From positions 189,797 through 253,796 of the forward strand of contig CAVSND010000030.1 in the NCBI GenBank assembly GCA_963729215.1: DNA of 64,000 nt. Direction: 5' to 3'. The notes below the pieces were generated by a model, which saw only the letters and a program-made list of their open reading frames with translations, did not search any database and was not told the origin of the DNA. This document shows positions 17,668 through 26,960 of this stretch, in pieces; position 1 is the stretch's first letter, and each line of letters opens with the position of its first letter. This stretch comes from CAVQJU01 sp963729215. GTDB taxonomy: Bacteria > Acidobacteriota > Vicinamibacteria > Vicinamibacterales > CAVVIG01. Both the position numbers and the translations under genes were made by a program.

Positions 17668-18795
17668 TCAGATTCCCAGCAGCGTGAAGAACAGCGTGAA
17701 GAGCGCGCTGATCACGATCACGCCGAAGATGGCCATCACGACGGCGGTGGTGGTGCGCGCCCCGACGGCCGCCGCTCCTCCGCGCGCGGCCAGACCCTGC
17801 CCGCAGGCGATGAGCCCGATGATCAGCCCGAGGAAGGGCGTCTTGATCATCCCGTTGAGGAAGTGCGCACCCGTGATGTGGTCCGCGGTACCGAGCACGT
17901 AGGCGCGTGGCGTCATGTCGGTGCTGGCGATCGTGGCGAGGAGCCCGCCACCGAGCGCCAGCACGTCGCCAATCCAGGTCAGCAGCGGCACGGTGGCCAC
18001 GAGCGCAAGACAGCGCGGTACGACCAGCCAGCTCACCGGGTTGAAGCCCATCGACCGGAGCGCGTCGATTTCCTCCGACACCTGCATCGTGGCCAGCTCC
18101 GAGGCCAGGCCCGCGCCCGAGCGGCCCGCCACGACGATGGCGGTGACCAGGGGGCCGAGCTCGCGGAATTGTGCGATGACGACGAGCTCGGGGACGTACA
18201 CCACCGCGCCGAACCGCCCGAGCTGCGAGACGCCGAGAAATCCGATGATGACCCCGACGAGCAGGTTCGCGGCGCTCGTGACCGGCAATGCGTCCGCGCC
18301 GATCGCCTGCATCAGCCGTGGCAACGATGACCAATCGACCGAGCGAGGGGACACGAAGGCCTTCGGGACCGCGGCGGCGGCATGACCGAGGAAGTCCAGC
18401 GCGCCGGTCACCATGCCTGGCACCGCAGCGGCCACGAACCCGAGCTGGGCGAGCAGGCCCATCCTCCGGGTCGGCTGCGGCCGGGCCTCTGCCCGCCGCT
18501 CGCGATAGAGCGTGATCAGGCGGACGGCGTGGGGGTTGTGATCCTCGATGAGGCGCGTGCGGAGCCCGCGTGCCTCGAGCCGGTCGATCAGCCGCGCCAG
18601 CAGCACGGCGCCCGACCCGTCGATGCGCTCGAGCGCCGACAGGTGGAGGTCGACGTCACCGCTGGCGATCAGGTCCCGCTCGGCCTGCTCCACGGCCCGC
18701 ACCACCGCCGACGCGTGCGCCAGGTCGAAGGTGCCAGCCGGGACCAGACGCGTGCGCTCGCCATCGGCCTCAGCCCTGATGGCCACGCTCATCAC
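17668..18795 (-). CDS. MlaE-family permease with fused N-terminal STAS domain
   Basis: A 375-residue protein. Residues 1 to about 90 form an STAS-like domain (AGTFDLAHASAVVRAVEQAE, DLHLSALERIDGSGAVLLARLID). Residues 110-375 are the MlaE/YrbE permease: SAANLLVGVIIGFLGV, ELGPLVTAIVVAGRSGAGLASELATM, EIDALRSMGFNP and DHITGAHFLNGMIKT. In proteobacteria the STAS component is a separate protein, MlaB; here it is fused, a known alternative arrangement. First gene of the operon. Confidence 0.92.
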   Translation of the reverse strand: MMSVAIRAEADGERTRLVPAGTFDLAHASAVVRAVEQAERDLIASGDVDLHLSALERIDGSGAVLLARLIDRLEARGLRTRLIEDHNPHAVRLITLYRERRAEARPQPTRRMGLLAQLGFVAAAVPGMVTGALDFLGHAAAAVPKAFVSPRSVDWSSLPRLMQAIGADALPVTSAANLLVGVIIGFLGVSQLGRFGAVVYVPELVVIAQFRELGPLVTAIVVAGRSGAGLASELATMQVSEEIDALRSMGFNPVSWLVVPRCLALVATVPLLTWIGDVLALGGGLLATIASTDMTPRAYVLGTADHITGAHFLNGMIKTPFLGLIIGLIACGQGLAARGGAAAVGARTTTAVVMAIFGVIVISALFTLFFTLLGI

Positions 18796-19065
18796 GTTGG
18801 ACTATACCCCCCCAGCACGGCAGGGCACGAAGTTCCAGCCAGAATCGATCAGCTTGGATAAGGGTCCCGTGTCCGGGTTGAGAAGCGGTTGGTTGTTTCG
18901 CTTCGATGGAACGCGATCGACCGCATGGCTGGGAAGCGCGACTGCGGACGTCGAAGAATGGCGAGGGCTGCGTTCTGCCGCTTTTACGGCGATCTCAAGA
19001 AGCTGATCGAACGTCGATGGAAAGCGCCAACGAGCAACGGCGAAATGAATTCGGACAACGCGCCA
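18796..19065. other. Intergenic region between mla operon and tRNA terminator
   Basis: About 270 bp with no protein I can support. Frames that run through it end in peptide-like readings of the tRNA (AGAGFEPATFGL), a common artefact. It must contain the promoter of the minus-strand mla operon; the stretch ACTATACCCC near 18805 is the most promoter-like spot. Confidence 0.4.
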
Positions 19066-19103
19066 AAAAGAAAGGGCTGGCCATCGTGACCAGCCCTTTC
19101 TTG
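19066..19103 (-). terminator. Rho-independent terminator after tRNA-Met
   Basis: A perfect 13-bp inverted repeat (AAGAAAGGGCTGG / CCAGCCCTTTCTT) with a 9-base loop. On the minus strand it ends in TTTCTTTTT, a classical intrinsic terminator 8 bases past the CCA end of the tRNA. Confidence 0.9.
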
Positions 19104-19110
19104 GCAAATT

Positions 19111-19187
<77 letters not shown>

Positions 19188-19498
19188 TCAGGAAACACTG
19201 ATTGTAACACATCGAGGACGATGTATTCAGCCTCGACGCATGACTACCTCGACACTGCCCACGGGACCGCCCACGTCGCCCGTAAACGGGAAGCTGAGCC
19301 ATCGGGACTTGTTGGCCGCATTCGGAGCCCGCAGGCTACAACGCCGCGGCCGGACTTCCTCCGGCCCGCAGACGACCGACAGTTCAGGACGGTCGATGTT
19401 CCGAACGATTTATTCCGGCTGGCAATGGGCCGCGCGACGCACATTCACGTCCCTGTCTTCATCCTGCCTTCCTGCCGGTCCTGCCGATCTGGCCTTCG
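19188..19498. other. Intergenic region upstream of threonine dehydratase
   Basis: About 310 bp. The end near 19455-19495 has a degenerate 7-bp-like run (CCTGCCTTCCTGCCGGTCCTGCCG), reminiscent of the satellite arrays elsewhere. A plus-strand frame (beginning MTTSTLPTGPP) is open but has no recognisable features. The tRNA promoter must lie near 19190-19230 (minus strand). I see no other gene. Confidence 0.4.
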
Positions 19499-20499
19499 AT
19501 GCTACTGTTACTACATCGCTTCCGTTCCGGGCATCGGTCCCCTCCCGACCTTCGCCGACATCGAGCGCGCAGCCCGGCACATCGCCGGCGCGGCGCACCG
19601 CACTCCGGTTGTCACCTCGAGGTCCGTGAACGAACGCACGGGCGCTCAGCTCTTCTTCAAGTGCGAGAATCTGCAGCGTGCCGGCGCCTTCAAGTTCCGC
19701 GGTGCGTACAACGCCCTCTCGCGCCTGACTCCCGACGAACGCCGGCGCGGCGTCGTCGCCTTCTCGTCCGGGAACCATGCGCAGGCGGTGGCGCTGGCGG
19801 GACAGCTCCTCGACATCCCGCGCGTCATCGTCATGCCGGCCGACGCGCCGGCGGTCAAGCGCGCCGCGACCGAGGGATACGGCGCCGAGATCGTCCCCTA
19901 CGATCGCGAACGCGACGACCGCGAAGCCATCGGGCGGAGGCTGTCGGCCGAGCGCGGTCTCGTCCTCATCCCGCCCTACGACCATCCCGACGTGATCGCC
20001 GGTCAGGGCACGGCGGCACAAGAGCTGTTCGACGAGACGGGACCGCTCGACGTCCTCCTCGTGCCATGCGGCGGCGGCGGGCTCCTCGCCGGATCGGCGC
20101 TGGCCGCCGGGGCGATGTCACCTGGCTGTGCGATCGTCGGCGTGGAACCGTCGGCGGGAGACGATGCGACGCGATCGTTTCGAACGAGGGAACTGCAGAC
20201 CGTGCGCCACCCTCAGACCGTGGCGGACGGCGCCCGGACCGCGTCGATGAGCCCTCTGACTTTTGCCCTCATGCTGCGCCACGTCTCCGACATGACGACC
20301 GTGGACGACCGGACGCTGATCGCAGCGATGTTCTACCTCTGGGAACGCCTCAAGCTCGTCGTCGAACCTACGGGCGCGCTCGGCGCGGCGGCGGCGTTCG
20401 ACGGGGAGCATCCCAATCGCGGGACGCCGCGTCGGCGTCATACTCACAGGCGGCAACGTCGACCTGTCGCAGGTTTCACAATGGCTCGCGCAACGCTGA
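19499..20499 (+). CDS. Threonine/serine dehydratase (PLP fold type II), frameshifted at 3' end
   Basis: The core is clear: FADIERAARHIAGAAHRTPVV, FKCENLQRAGAFKFRGAYNAL (PLP lysine in FKFRG), FSSGNHAQAVALAG, and the phosphate-binding PCGGGGLLAG. It deaminates threonine or serine to a 2-oxo acid, or may racemise serine. Near 20415 the frame shifts by one base. The C-terminus resumes as IAGRRVGVILTGGNVDLSQ and ends LAQR at TGA 20499. The start is unresolved: the conserved frame has no ATG/GTG/TTG close by. The ATG at 19499 is one frame off and would need another indel. Confidence 0.8.
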
Positions 20500-22065
20500 A
20501 ACGTGTCGTCTTCGCCGCCCTGGTGGCCGCCGTCATGGCTGGCCCCGCCCCTGGCGTCCGGCCGCCCCAGGCCGGGCGCTCGTCTGCTCACGCAGACCCT
20601 CTTCACGCAGGACGTCCACGCCCAGCAGGAGGCGCCGGGGTCGCCCCGGGCGCAAAGCGCCCTCACGATCCTGCAGATCAACGACATCTACTCGACGGTG
20701 CCCATCGACGGGGTCGGCGGCCTGGCCCGTGTCGCGACGCTGAAGCGGCAGCTCAGCGCGGACGGCCATCCCGTCATCATGGCGCTCGCGGGCGACTTCC
20801 TCTCGCCGTCGGTCGCGTCGAGCGTCTTCAAGGGCGAACAGATGGTGGCGGCGCTCAACTCCGCCGGCCTCGACTTCGCCACGCTCGGCAACCACGAGTT
20901 CGACTTCGGCCGCGATGTGCTGCTCCAGCGCATGGCCGAGTCGAAGTTTCAGTGGGTCGTGTCGAACGTCCTCGACACGAAGACGGGCAAGCCGATCGGC
21001 AATGCGCCGCCGTACGTCATTCGCACTGTCGGCCCTCTCAAAGTCGGCTTCATCGGCCTGTGCATCAGGACGCCGCTCATCAAGAGCAACCAGGCCGGCA
21101 TCCGCTTCGTCGACCCGATGGCGGCCGCCGCGCGCTATATCCCGCTCCTCAAGCAGCGGGGCGCCAACGTCATCGTGGCCATCACGCACCTCGGTTTCGA
21201 CGAGGACCGCGCGCTCGTGCGCAGGTTTCCCGAGATCGACATCGTAATCGGCGGCCACGAACACATCCCGCTGACAGCCACAGAAAGCCACGCGCTCATC
21301 AGCAAGGCCGGATCCGAGGCGAAGTATGTTGCGCGGCTCGACGTGATTCGAACCGCCGGCGGAACGATCGAGCGCTTCTACGAGCTGATTCCGGTGACGA
21401 GCGCGATTCCGGACGATCCGCAGACCGCGCAGATCGTTGCGTCGTACGAGAGCAGGTTGAGCCGGGCGCTGGACGAGGTCGTCGGCACGTCGGCGGTGCC
21501 GCTGGACGCGACGGGCGTCCGCGAAATTGGCGAGTCGAACATCGGAAACCTGATGGCGGACGCGCTCCGCGCCGATGCCGGCGCAGAGATTGGCTTGACG
21601 AACTCCGGCGCGATCCGCGGGGATCGCGTCTACCCCGCCGGGCCGCTCACGCGCCGGACGCTGCTGGCGATGCACCCGTTCGGCAACGTCAACTGCAAGA
21701 TCGCGGTGACCGGGCGCGTGCTCCTCGCGGCACTCAACAGCGGCGTGTCGAAGCTGCCGACCGGCTCGGGCCAGTTTCCGCACGTGTCCGGCCTCACGAT
21801 GAAGATCAACGTGCGCGCGCGGCCTGGGAATCGCGTCACCGACGTGCTTGTGGACGGCCGGCCGCTCGAACCGGACATGACGTACACCGTCGCGCTGCCC
21901 GACTATCTGCTCAAGGGCGGCGACAACTACACGATGTTCGCCGGCGCACAGGTCCTGGTGAGCCCTGAAACGGGAAACCTGATCGTCGCCGCGCTCGAGA
22001 AGTACATCGCGGACAAGGGCGAAATCTCTCCGGGCATCGAGGGTCGAATCACGATCGTGCAGTGA
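20481..22065 (+). CDS. Secreted 5'-nucleotidase / UshA-family metallophosphatase, frameshift in signal region
   Basis: The ATG at 20481 overlaps the end of the dehydratase and opens a signal peptide (RVVFAALVAAVMAGPA). Between about 20535 and 20590 the frame shifts, and the mature enzyme follows. Metal sites are LQINDIYS, LAGDFLSPS, TLGNHEFDFG, AITHLG and GGHEHIP. The C-terminal substrate domain is ESNIGNLMADALRADAG, LTNSGAIRGD and PDYLLKGGDNYTMF. In NDIY the usual NDxH histidine is absent. Such enzymes hydrolyse nucleotides or UDP-sugars in the periplasm to salvage phosphate and nucleosides. Confidence 0.9.
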
Positions 22066-22903
22066 GTCCGAACAACCTCAACGCGTTCTCCTTCAGAATC
22101 AGCGGCCTGACTTCGTCCTTGATGGCAATTTTCTCGAAGTCCGCCAGCCAGCGATCGGGCGTCAGCAGCGGGTAGTCCGACCCGAAGAGCACCTTCGTCT
22201 TGAGCAGCGTGTTGGCGTACTGGATGAGCGTCGGGGAGAAGTATTTCGGCGACCAGCCGGACAGATCGATATAGACCTGCGATTTGTGCAGGCACACCGA
22301 AATCGCCTCGTCCTGCCAGGGAAACGACGGGTGCGCCATGATGATCGGCAGATCCGGAAAGTCCACCGCCACATCGTCGATGGGCATGGGATGCCCGTAC
22401 TTGAGCCTGATGCCGCCACCGGCGCGCATCCCGGTGCCGATCCCGCTGTGGCCCGTGTGGAACAGCACCGGCAGACGCGCCTCCGCGAACACTTCGTAGA
22501 GCGGATACGCGATTCGGTCGTTCGGGAAGAACTGCTGCAGCGGCGGGTGCAGCTTCAGGCCGCGCACGAGCCCGCCCGAGACAAGGCGGCGCGCCTCCCG
22601 AACGGCGTCCGGGCCACGGTTCGGATCGAGGCTCGCGAACGGGATCGCGATGTCGGCGTTCTTCGAGGCGAATTCGACGACCGCGTCGTTCGACACCTGC
22701 GGGCGGCCCGTGATCCGCTCGTCCACGGTGAACACGACACAGCCGATCTTTCGCGACCGGTGGTCCTCGGCGAGCACACTCCAGTCTGCCTGGGCGCCGG
22801 CGCCAAAATACTGTTTCGCCGCCGCGTCAGCGGCCGTCGCCTCGCCAGTATGTTCGAGGTGCACGTGGACATCGATGGCGGTCAGGGAGGAGGCGTCAAT
22901 CAT
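22049..22903 (-). CDS. Amidohydrolase (ACMSD-like), probable aromatic beta-ketoacyl-CoA hydrolase
   Basis: A 284-residue TIM-barrel amidohydrolase. Putative metal ligands are AIDVHVHLE (HxH), GLKLHP, LFHTGHSG, MAHPSFPWQ and FGSDYPL. Its nearest-neighbour genes encode a feruloyl-CoA-synthetase-like ligase, a hydratase-dehydrogenase fusion and a tannase/feruloyl esterase. In other bacteria this amidohydrolase subfamily supplies the 4-hydroxyphenyl-beta-ketoacyl-CoA hydrolase of the beta-oxidative ferulate/coumarate route. The assignment rests on context. The 3' end overlaps the convergent nucleotidase by 17 bp. Confidence 0.75.
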   Translation of the reverse strand: MIDASSLTAIDVHVHLEHTGEATAADAAAKQYFGAGAQADWSVLAEDHRSRKIGCVVFTVDERITGRPQVSNDAVVEFASKNADIAIPFASLDPNRGPDAVREARRLVSGGLVRGLKLHPPLQQFFPNDRIAYPLYEVFAEARLPVLFHTGHSGIGTGMRAGGGIRLKYGHPMPIDDVAVDFPDLPIIMAHPSFPWQDEAISVCLHKSQVYIDLSGWSPKYFSPTLIQYANTLLKTKVLFGSDYPLLTPDRWLADFEKIAIKDEVRPLILKENALRLFGLTARS

Positions 22904-22906
22904 CAG

Positions 22907-22989
22907 TGGTCCTTGGTGCTTGGTTCTTGGTTCCTGGTCCGTCCAGGGTCCTTGGTCCGTCCTAGGTCCCTGGTCCCTGGTCCCAGGTA
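22907..22989. repeat. Degenerate 7-bp tandem array (GGTCCTT/CCTGGTC type)
   Basis: About a dozen near-heptamers (TGGTCCT, TGGTTCT, TGGTCCC, and CCAGGGT in the opposite sense) fill the gap between the amidohydrolase start and the ligase end. The array runs into the ligase coding sequence and encodes its last residues (TWDQGPGT). Confidence 0.8.
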
Positions 22990-24835
22990 ACCGAGAGGAC
23001 GCGAGGTGAGGCCTGCGCGTCGTAGAGTTCGTCCACGAGCGCAGACCGGTTCTGGAGCATCATCTTTTGATTGAGCGAGCCCTTGTCGGTGATTTCCCGC
23101 GCATCGATTGATGGGGGCTGGTCCAGGAGAATCGCCCGCGCGACGAAGGTCGAGCTGCCCGTGCCCTCACGCGCAAGCTCCTCGAGGATCGCCTGGAATC
23201 GTGCGCGCACTCGCGCATCGTTCACGATCGTGCCCGCGGGCGCCGCTGCGCCGAGATCGGGGCATAACGCCGCGCAGGCTGCCAGGTTCGGCACGATCAA
23301 CGCGCCGACGAAATCCCGGTCCGGCGCGGCAATCACGACGTCCTGGGCGAAGCCGGTCGCGCGCGCCAGGATGCGCGCGCGCAGAGGACCGACGCTCACC
23401 CAGGTGCCGCTCGACAGCTTGAAGTCCTCGGCGAGCCGGCCGTCGAAGATCAGGCCTTTCGCCGGATCGTCGGGATCCATGAACCGCATCGCATCGCCGA
23501 GGCGGTAGAACCCCTCCTCGTCGAACGCCGCCGCCGTCAGCGCCTCGTCGTGAAAGTACCCGGGCGTGATGTTCGGGCCGCGCACGCGCGCTTCGATCTT
23601 CGTCCCGACCGGCGCCAGTTTCAGCTCCATGCCCGGCGCCGGCACGCCGAGGACACCAGACGAGGCGCCTTCCGGCCCCGTGCTGAGAGCGAACGGCGCC
23701 GTTTCCGTGCTGCCGAACCCCGTCATCCACAGCACATCTTCGCCGCAGGACTCCACGGCCATCTGGCTGAGCTCGTCGAAGAAGCGCTGGCTGAGGCCGG
23801 CGGCGGCGTAGAAGAGCAACTTCAGACGGCTGAAGAAACGCTCGCGCAGCGCCTCGTCCTCGCGCAGATACGGCATCAGCGCCTCGTAGGTCCGAGGCAC
23901 GGTGAAGTGCACGGTCGCAGCGATCTCCCGCAGGTTGCGCACGGTGGTCTCGATGCCGGACGGGATCGGACGGCCCTCGTCGATGTACATCGTGCCGCCG
24001 TTGAACAGCACAAGGCCGAAGTTGTGGTTGCCGCCGGCGGTATGGTTCCATGGCAGCCAGTCGCACAGGACCGGCGGCTCCTCCGCCAGGAACGGCATGA
24101 CCATCCGCATCATTTCCTGGTTCACGCACAACATGCGCTGCGTGTTGATGACGCCCTTCGGCCGGCCGGTCGATCCCGAAGTAAACAGAATCTTGAGCGA
24201 CCGTGTCCGGGCCGACCCGCGCGTTGGCTTCGTCCACGGCGGAGGTCGCCACGCGTCGCCTCGAGCTCGACGAATGGCGTCGCTCGCAAGGCAGCCGGCG
24301 CGCTCGGCCTGAACGACGACACGACGAGCTCGACGTCTGCGGGAAGCACGCGGCTGAGCGCCGGCTCGAACGCCGCGCCTTCGGCCGCAAACACCAGGCC
24401 GGGCCGGATGCGGTCGAAGATCTGCGCGAGCGTGCCGAAGTCCTTCGCCTGAAGCGAGTAGGCCGGAGCGATCGGCGCGTACAGCACGCCGCTGAACATC
24501 GCGGCCAGTGCCAGCAGGCCGTGCTCGATGCTGTTCCCCGACAGTATGAGCAGCGGGCGTTCGATCGACAGGCCCCTCGAGAGCAGCGCCTGCGACAGCG
24601 AACGCACACGCGCCAGCGCTTCACCATAGGTGACGCGGGCCCACGAACCCGTCGGATCGCGCTGCGCAAGAAACACGCGGTCGGGTGCCCGGTCCGCCCA
24701 GTACTCGAGACGCTCGGTGATTCGCGACGGATACGCGCCGAGCTGGCGGCGCGACTGCATGTAAACGATGTCGCCGTCGCGCCGGACGAGGATGTCGGCG
24801 GGCGCCAGGTTGACCGCCCTGACGGGTTTAGCCAC
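22962..24835 (-). CDS. Feruloyl-CoA synthetase-like AMP-dependent ligase, two frameshifts
   Basis: A reconstructed protein of about 624 residues. The N-terminal part (ADILVRRDGDIVYMQSRRQLGAYPSRITERLEYWA) and the middle (DWLPWNHTAGGNHNFGLVLFNGGTMYID, GFGSTETAPF) match the feruloyl-CoA synthetase branch of acyl-CoA ligases. The AMP loop TSGSTGRPKGV is restored only if single-base shifts near 24260 and 24205 are corrected. The GTG at 24835 overlaps the stop of the upstream gene by 8 bp. It would activate ferulate or related phenylpropanoids with ATP and CoA. Its C-terminal residues are encoded by the heptamer array. Confidence 0.85.
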
Positions 24836-26960
24836 GTTGCGCGTCGAATTCCCGGAACGTCGAGCCTGCCCCGGCCAGCCGGACCAGGAGCGGCGCCGGG
24901 GCCCAGCGCTGCCCCAGCTCGCGGTGGAATGTCTCGATTCGATTGAGAATCTTCGCCAGGCCGATCTGGTCGGCACAGCACATCGGACCGCCTCGATAGG
25001 CAGGGAAACCGTATCCGGTGAGGTAGATGACGTCGATGTCGGCGGCGCGGGAGGCGATCCCGTCCTCGAGCACGCGGGCGCCCTCGTTGATCATCGCGTA
25101 AAGGGCACGCTCGCGAATCTCTTCGTCCGCGATCGACCGCCGCACGATGCCGGCCGACTGTGCCGCGCGCTCGATGAGCGCGACGACATCGGGATCGGGA
25201 ATCGGCTTGCGATCCTCGCCGTACCGATACCACCCCTGCCCTGTCTTCTGTCCAAGCCGGCCCATTTCGACGAGCGTGTCCGCGACCACAGGCTTGCGCG
25301 CGCCCGGCTCCTCGAACTGATGGAGCTCCTGTCGCACCCGCCAGGCGACGTCGAGGCCGCCCATGTCGTCCACCGCGAAGATGCCCATCGCCATGCCCCA
25401 CTCCGTGAGGACGCGATCGACCTGCTCCGGCGTCGCGCCGTCCTCGACGAGGAACTGCGCCTCGTACATGTAGGGGAACATCATGCGGTTCCCGACGAAC
25501 CCCGGCCCGTTGCGAACGGCGACGCCGACTTTGCCCAGCCGCTTCGCCAGCGCCAGCGCCGTCGCGAGCACCGTCGTGCTCGTGGCGCGTCCGCGCACGA
25601 TCTCGACCAGCCGCATGATGTGCGCGGGGCTGAAGAAATGCATGCCGATCACCGACTCGGGACGCGTGGTCGCCGACGCGATTTCGTCGATGCTGAGCGT
25701 CGAGGTGTTGGTCGCGAGAATGCAGCCGGGCTTCGCCACGGCGTCGATCGCGGTGAACACCTGTTTCTTGAGCGCGAGGTTCTCGAAGACCGCTTCGATC
25801 ACGAGGTCCGCGGACGCGACGCCGTCGTATTCGATCCCCTGGCGGACCAGTCCGTACCGCCGATCTCCCTCGTCCTGGGACGTGCGGCCGCGCTTGACGG
25901 CCGAGTCGAGGTTGCGCCGAATCGCCGCCATCCCGCGCGCCACGGCCTCGTGGTTCACGTCGGCGAGCACGACCTGCAGGCCGGCGTTGGCGCAGGCGGT
26001 CGCGATGCCGCTGCCCATGGTGCCGGCGCCGATGATCGCGACGGTGCCAATGGGTAACATTGGCGTGTCTTTGGGCACGTCCGGCACGCGCGCCACGGCG
26101 CGCTCGGCCAGGAACGCGTGCACGAGCGCCTTGCACTGGTCGGACCGGAGACATTCGAAAAAGAGCTCTTTTTCGCGCCGGATACCGTCCGGAAACGGCA
26201 GCGTGGCCGCCGCCTCGATGGCGTCGACCACCTTCATCGGAGCGAGCATGTTCCGCCGGGTGGTCTTCGCGAGGGTCCGCCCGGCCTCCAGGAGCGGCGC
26301 GTTCTGCTCGCTCGTGCCGAGCCTGTCGCGGCGGTCGCGCGTCTTCGGAAGCGTAATCCCGCGCGTGGCGGCATCACGGGCAAACACGACCGCGCCCGCG
26401 CGGAGGTCGCCGCTGATCAGACGATCGATCAGGCCGGCGGAGAGCGCCTCGACGGCGCCTATCGGCTTGCCCGATACGCACATGGCGATGGCCTTCTCGA
26501 CACCCACCAGCCGCGTGAGACGCTGCGTCCCCTCCGCGCCCGGAATGATCCCCAGGTTCACCTCCGGCTGGCCCATCTTCGTGTCGTTCAGCGCCACGCG
26601 GAAATGACCGGCCATCGCCAGCTCGAGGCCGCCCCCGAGCGGCGTGCCGTGAAGCGCCATGACCACTGGTTTGGGACAGTCTTCGATGCGGGTCAGCAGG
26701 TCGTGGATATCGGGCGGACCGGAACCGCCGCCCCACGCCGCTTGTTCCAGCTCCTTGATGTCGGCGCCCGCGACGAAGGTACGTCCGGCGCCCATGACCA
26801 CGAGGGCACGAATCCCGGGATCCTGCTCGACCTGTTTGAGAGCGTCCACCAGTCCCGCGACGACCTCGGGACCAATCGCGTTGACCGGCGGGTTATCGAT
26901 GACGGCCACAGCGACAGGCGCGCCATCAGTGTCCATTGACAACGTCACGTGTCCGCTCAT
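24828..26960 (-). CDS. Enoyl-CoA hydratase / 3-hydroxyacyl-CoA dehydrogenase fusion
   Basis: A 710-residue bifunctional FadB/FadJ-like enzyme. The N-terminal crotonase domain has VAGADIKELE and GTPLGGGLELAMAGH (oxyanion hole), with NLGIIPGAEGTQRL carrying the catalytic Glu region. The dehydrogenase domain has the NAD-binding AIIGAGTMGSGIA, then NTSTLSIDEIA, GMHFFSPAHIM and NGPGFVGNRMM. The ATG at 26960 overlaps the tannase stop. In this operon it would hydrate and oxidise the side chain of a hydroxycinnamoyl-CoA to the beta-ketoacyl-CoA. A general fatty-acid role is possible. Confidence 0.9.
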   Translation of the reverse strand: MSGHVTLSMDTDGAPVAVAVIDNPPVNAIGPEVVAGLVDALKQVEQDPGIRALVVMGAGRTFVAGADIKELEQAAWGGGSGPPDIHDLLTRIEDCPKPVVMALHGTPLGGGLELAMAGHFRVALNDTKMGQPEVNLGIIPGAEGTQRLTRLVGVEKAIAMCVSGKPIGAVEALSAGLIDRLISGDLRAGAVVFARDAATRGITLPKTRDRRDRLGTSEQNAPLLEAGRTLAKTTRRNMLAPMKVVDAIEAAATLPFPDGIRREKELFFECLRSDQCKALVHAFLAERAVARVPDVPKDTPMLPIGTVAIIGAGTMGSGIATACANAGLQVVLADVNHEAVARGMAAIRRNLDSAVKRGRTSQDEGDRRYGLVRQGIEYDGVASADLVIEAVFENLALKKQVFTAIDAVAKPGCILATNTSTLSIDEIASATTRPESVIGMHFFSPAHIMRLVEIVRGRATSTTVLATALALAKRLGKVGVAVRNGPGFVGNRMMFPYMYEAQFLVEDGATPEQVDRVLTEWGMAMGIFAVDDMGGLDVAWRVRQELHQFEEPGARKPVVADTLVEMGRLGQKTGQGWYRYGEDRKPIPDPDVVALIERAAQSAGIVRRSIADEEIRERALYAMINEGARVLEDGIASRAADIDVIYLTGYGFPAYRGGPMCCADQIGLAKILNRIETFHRELGQRWAPAPLLVRLAGAGSTFREFDAQRG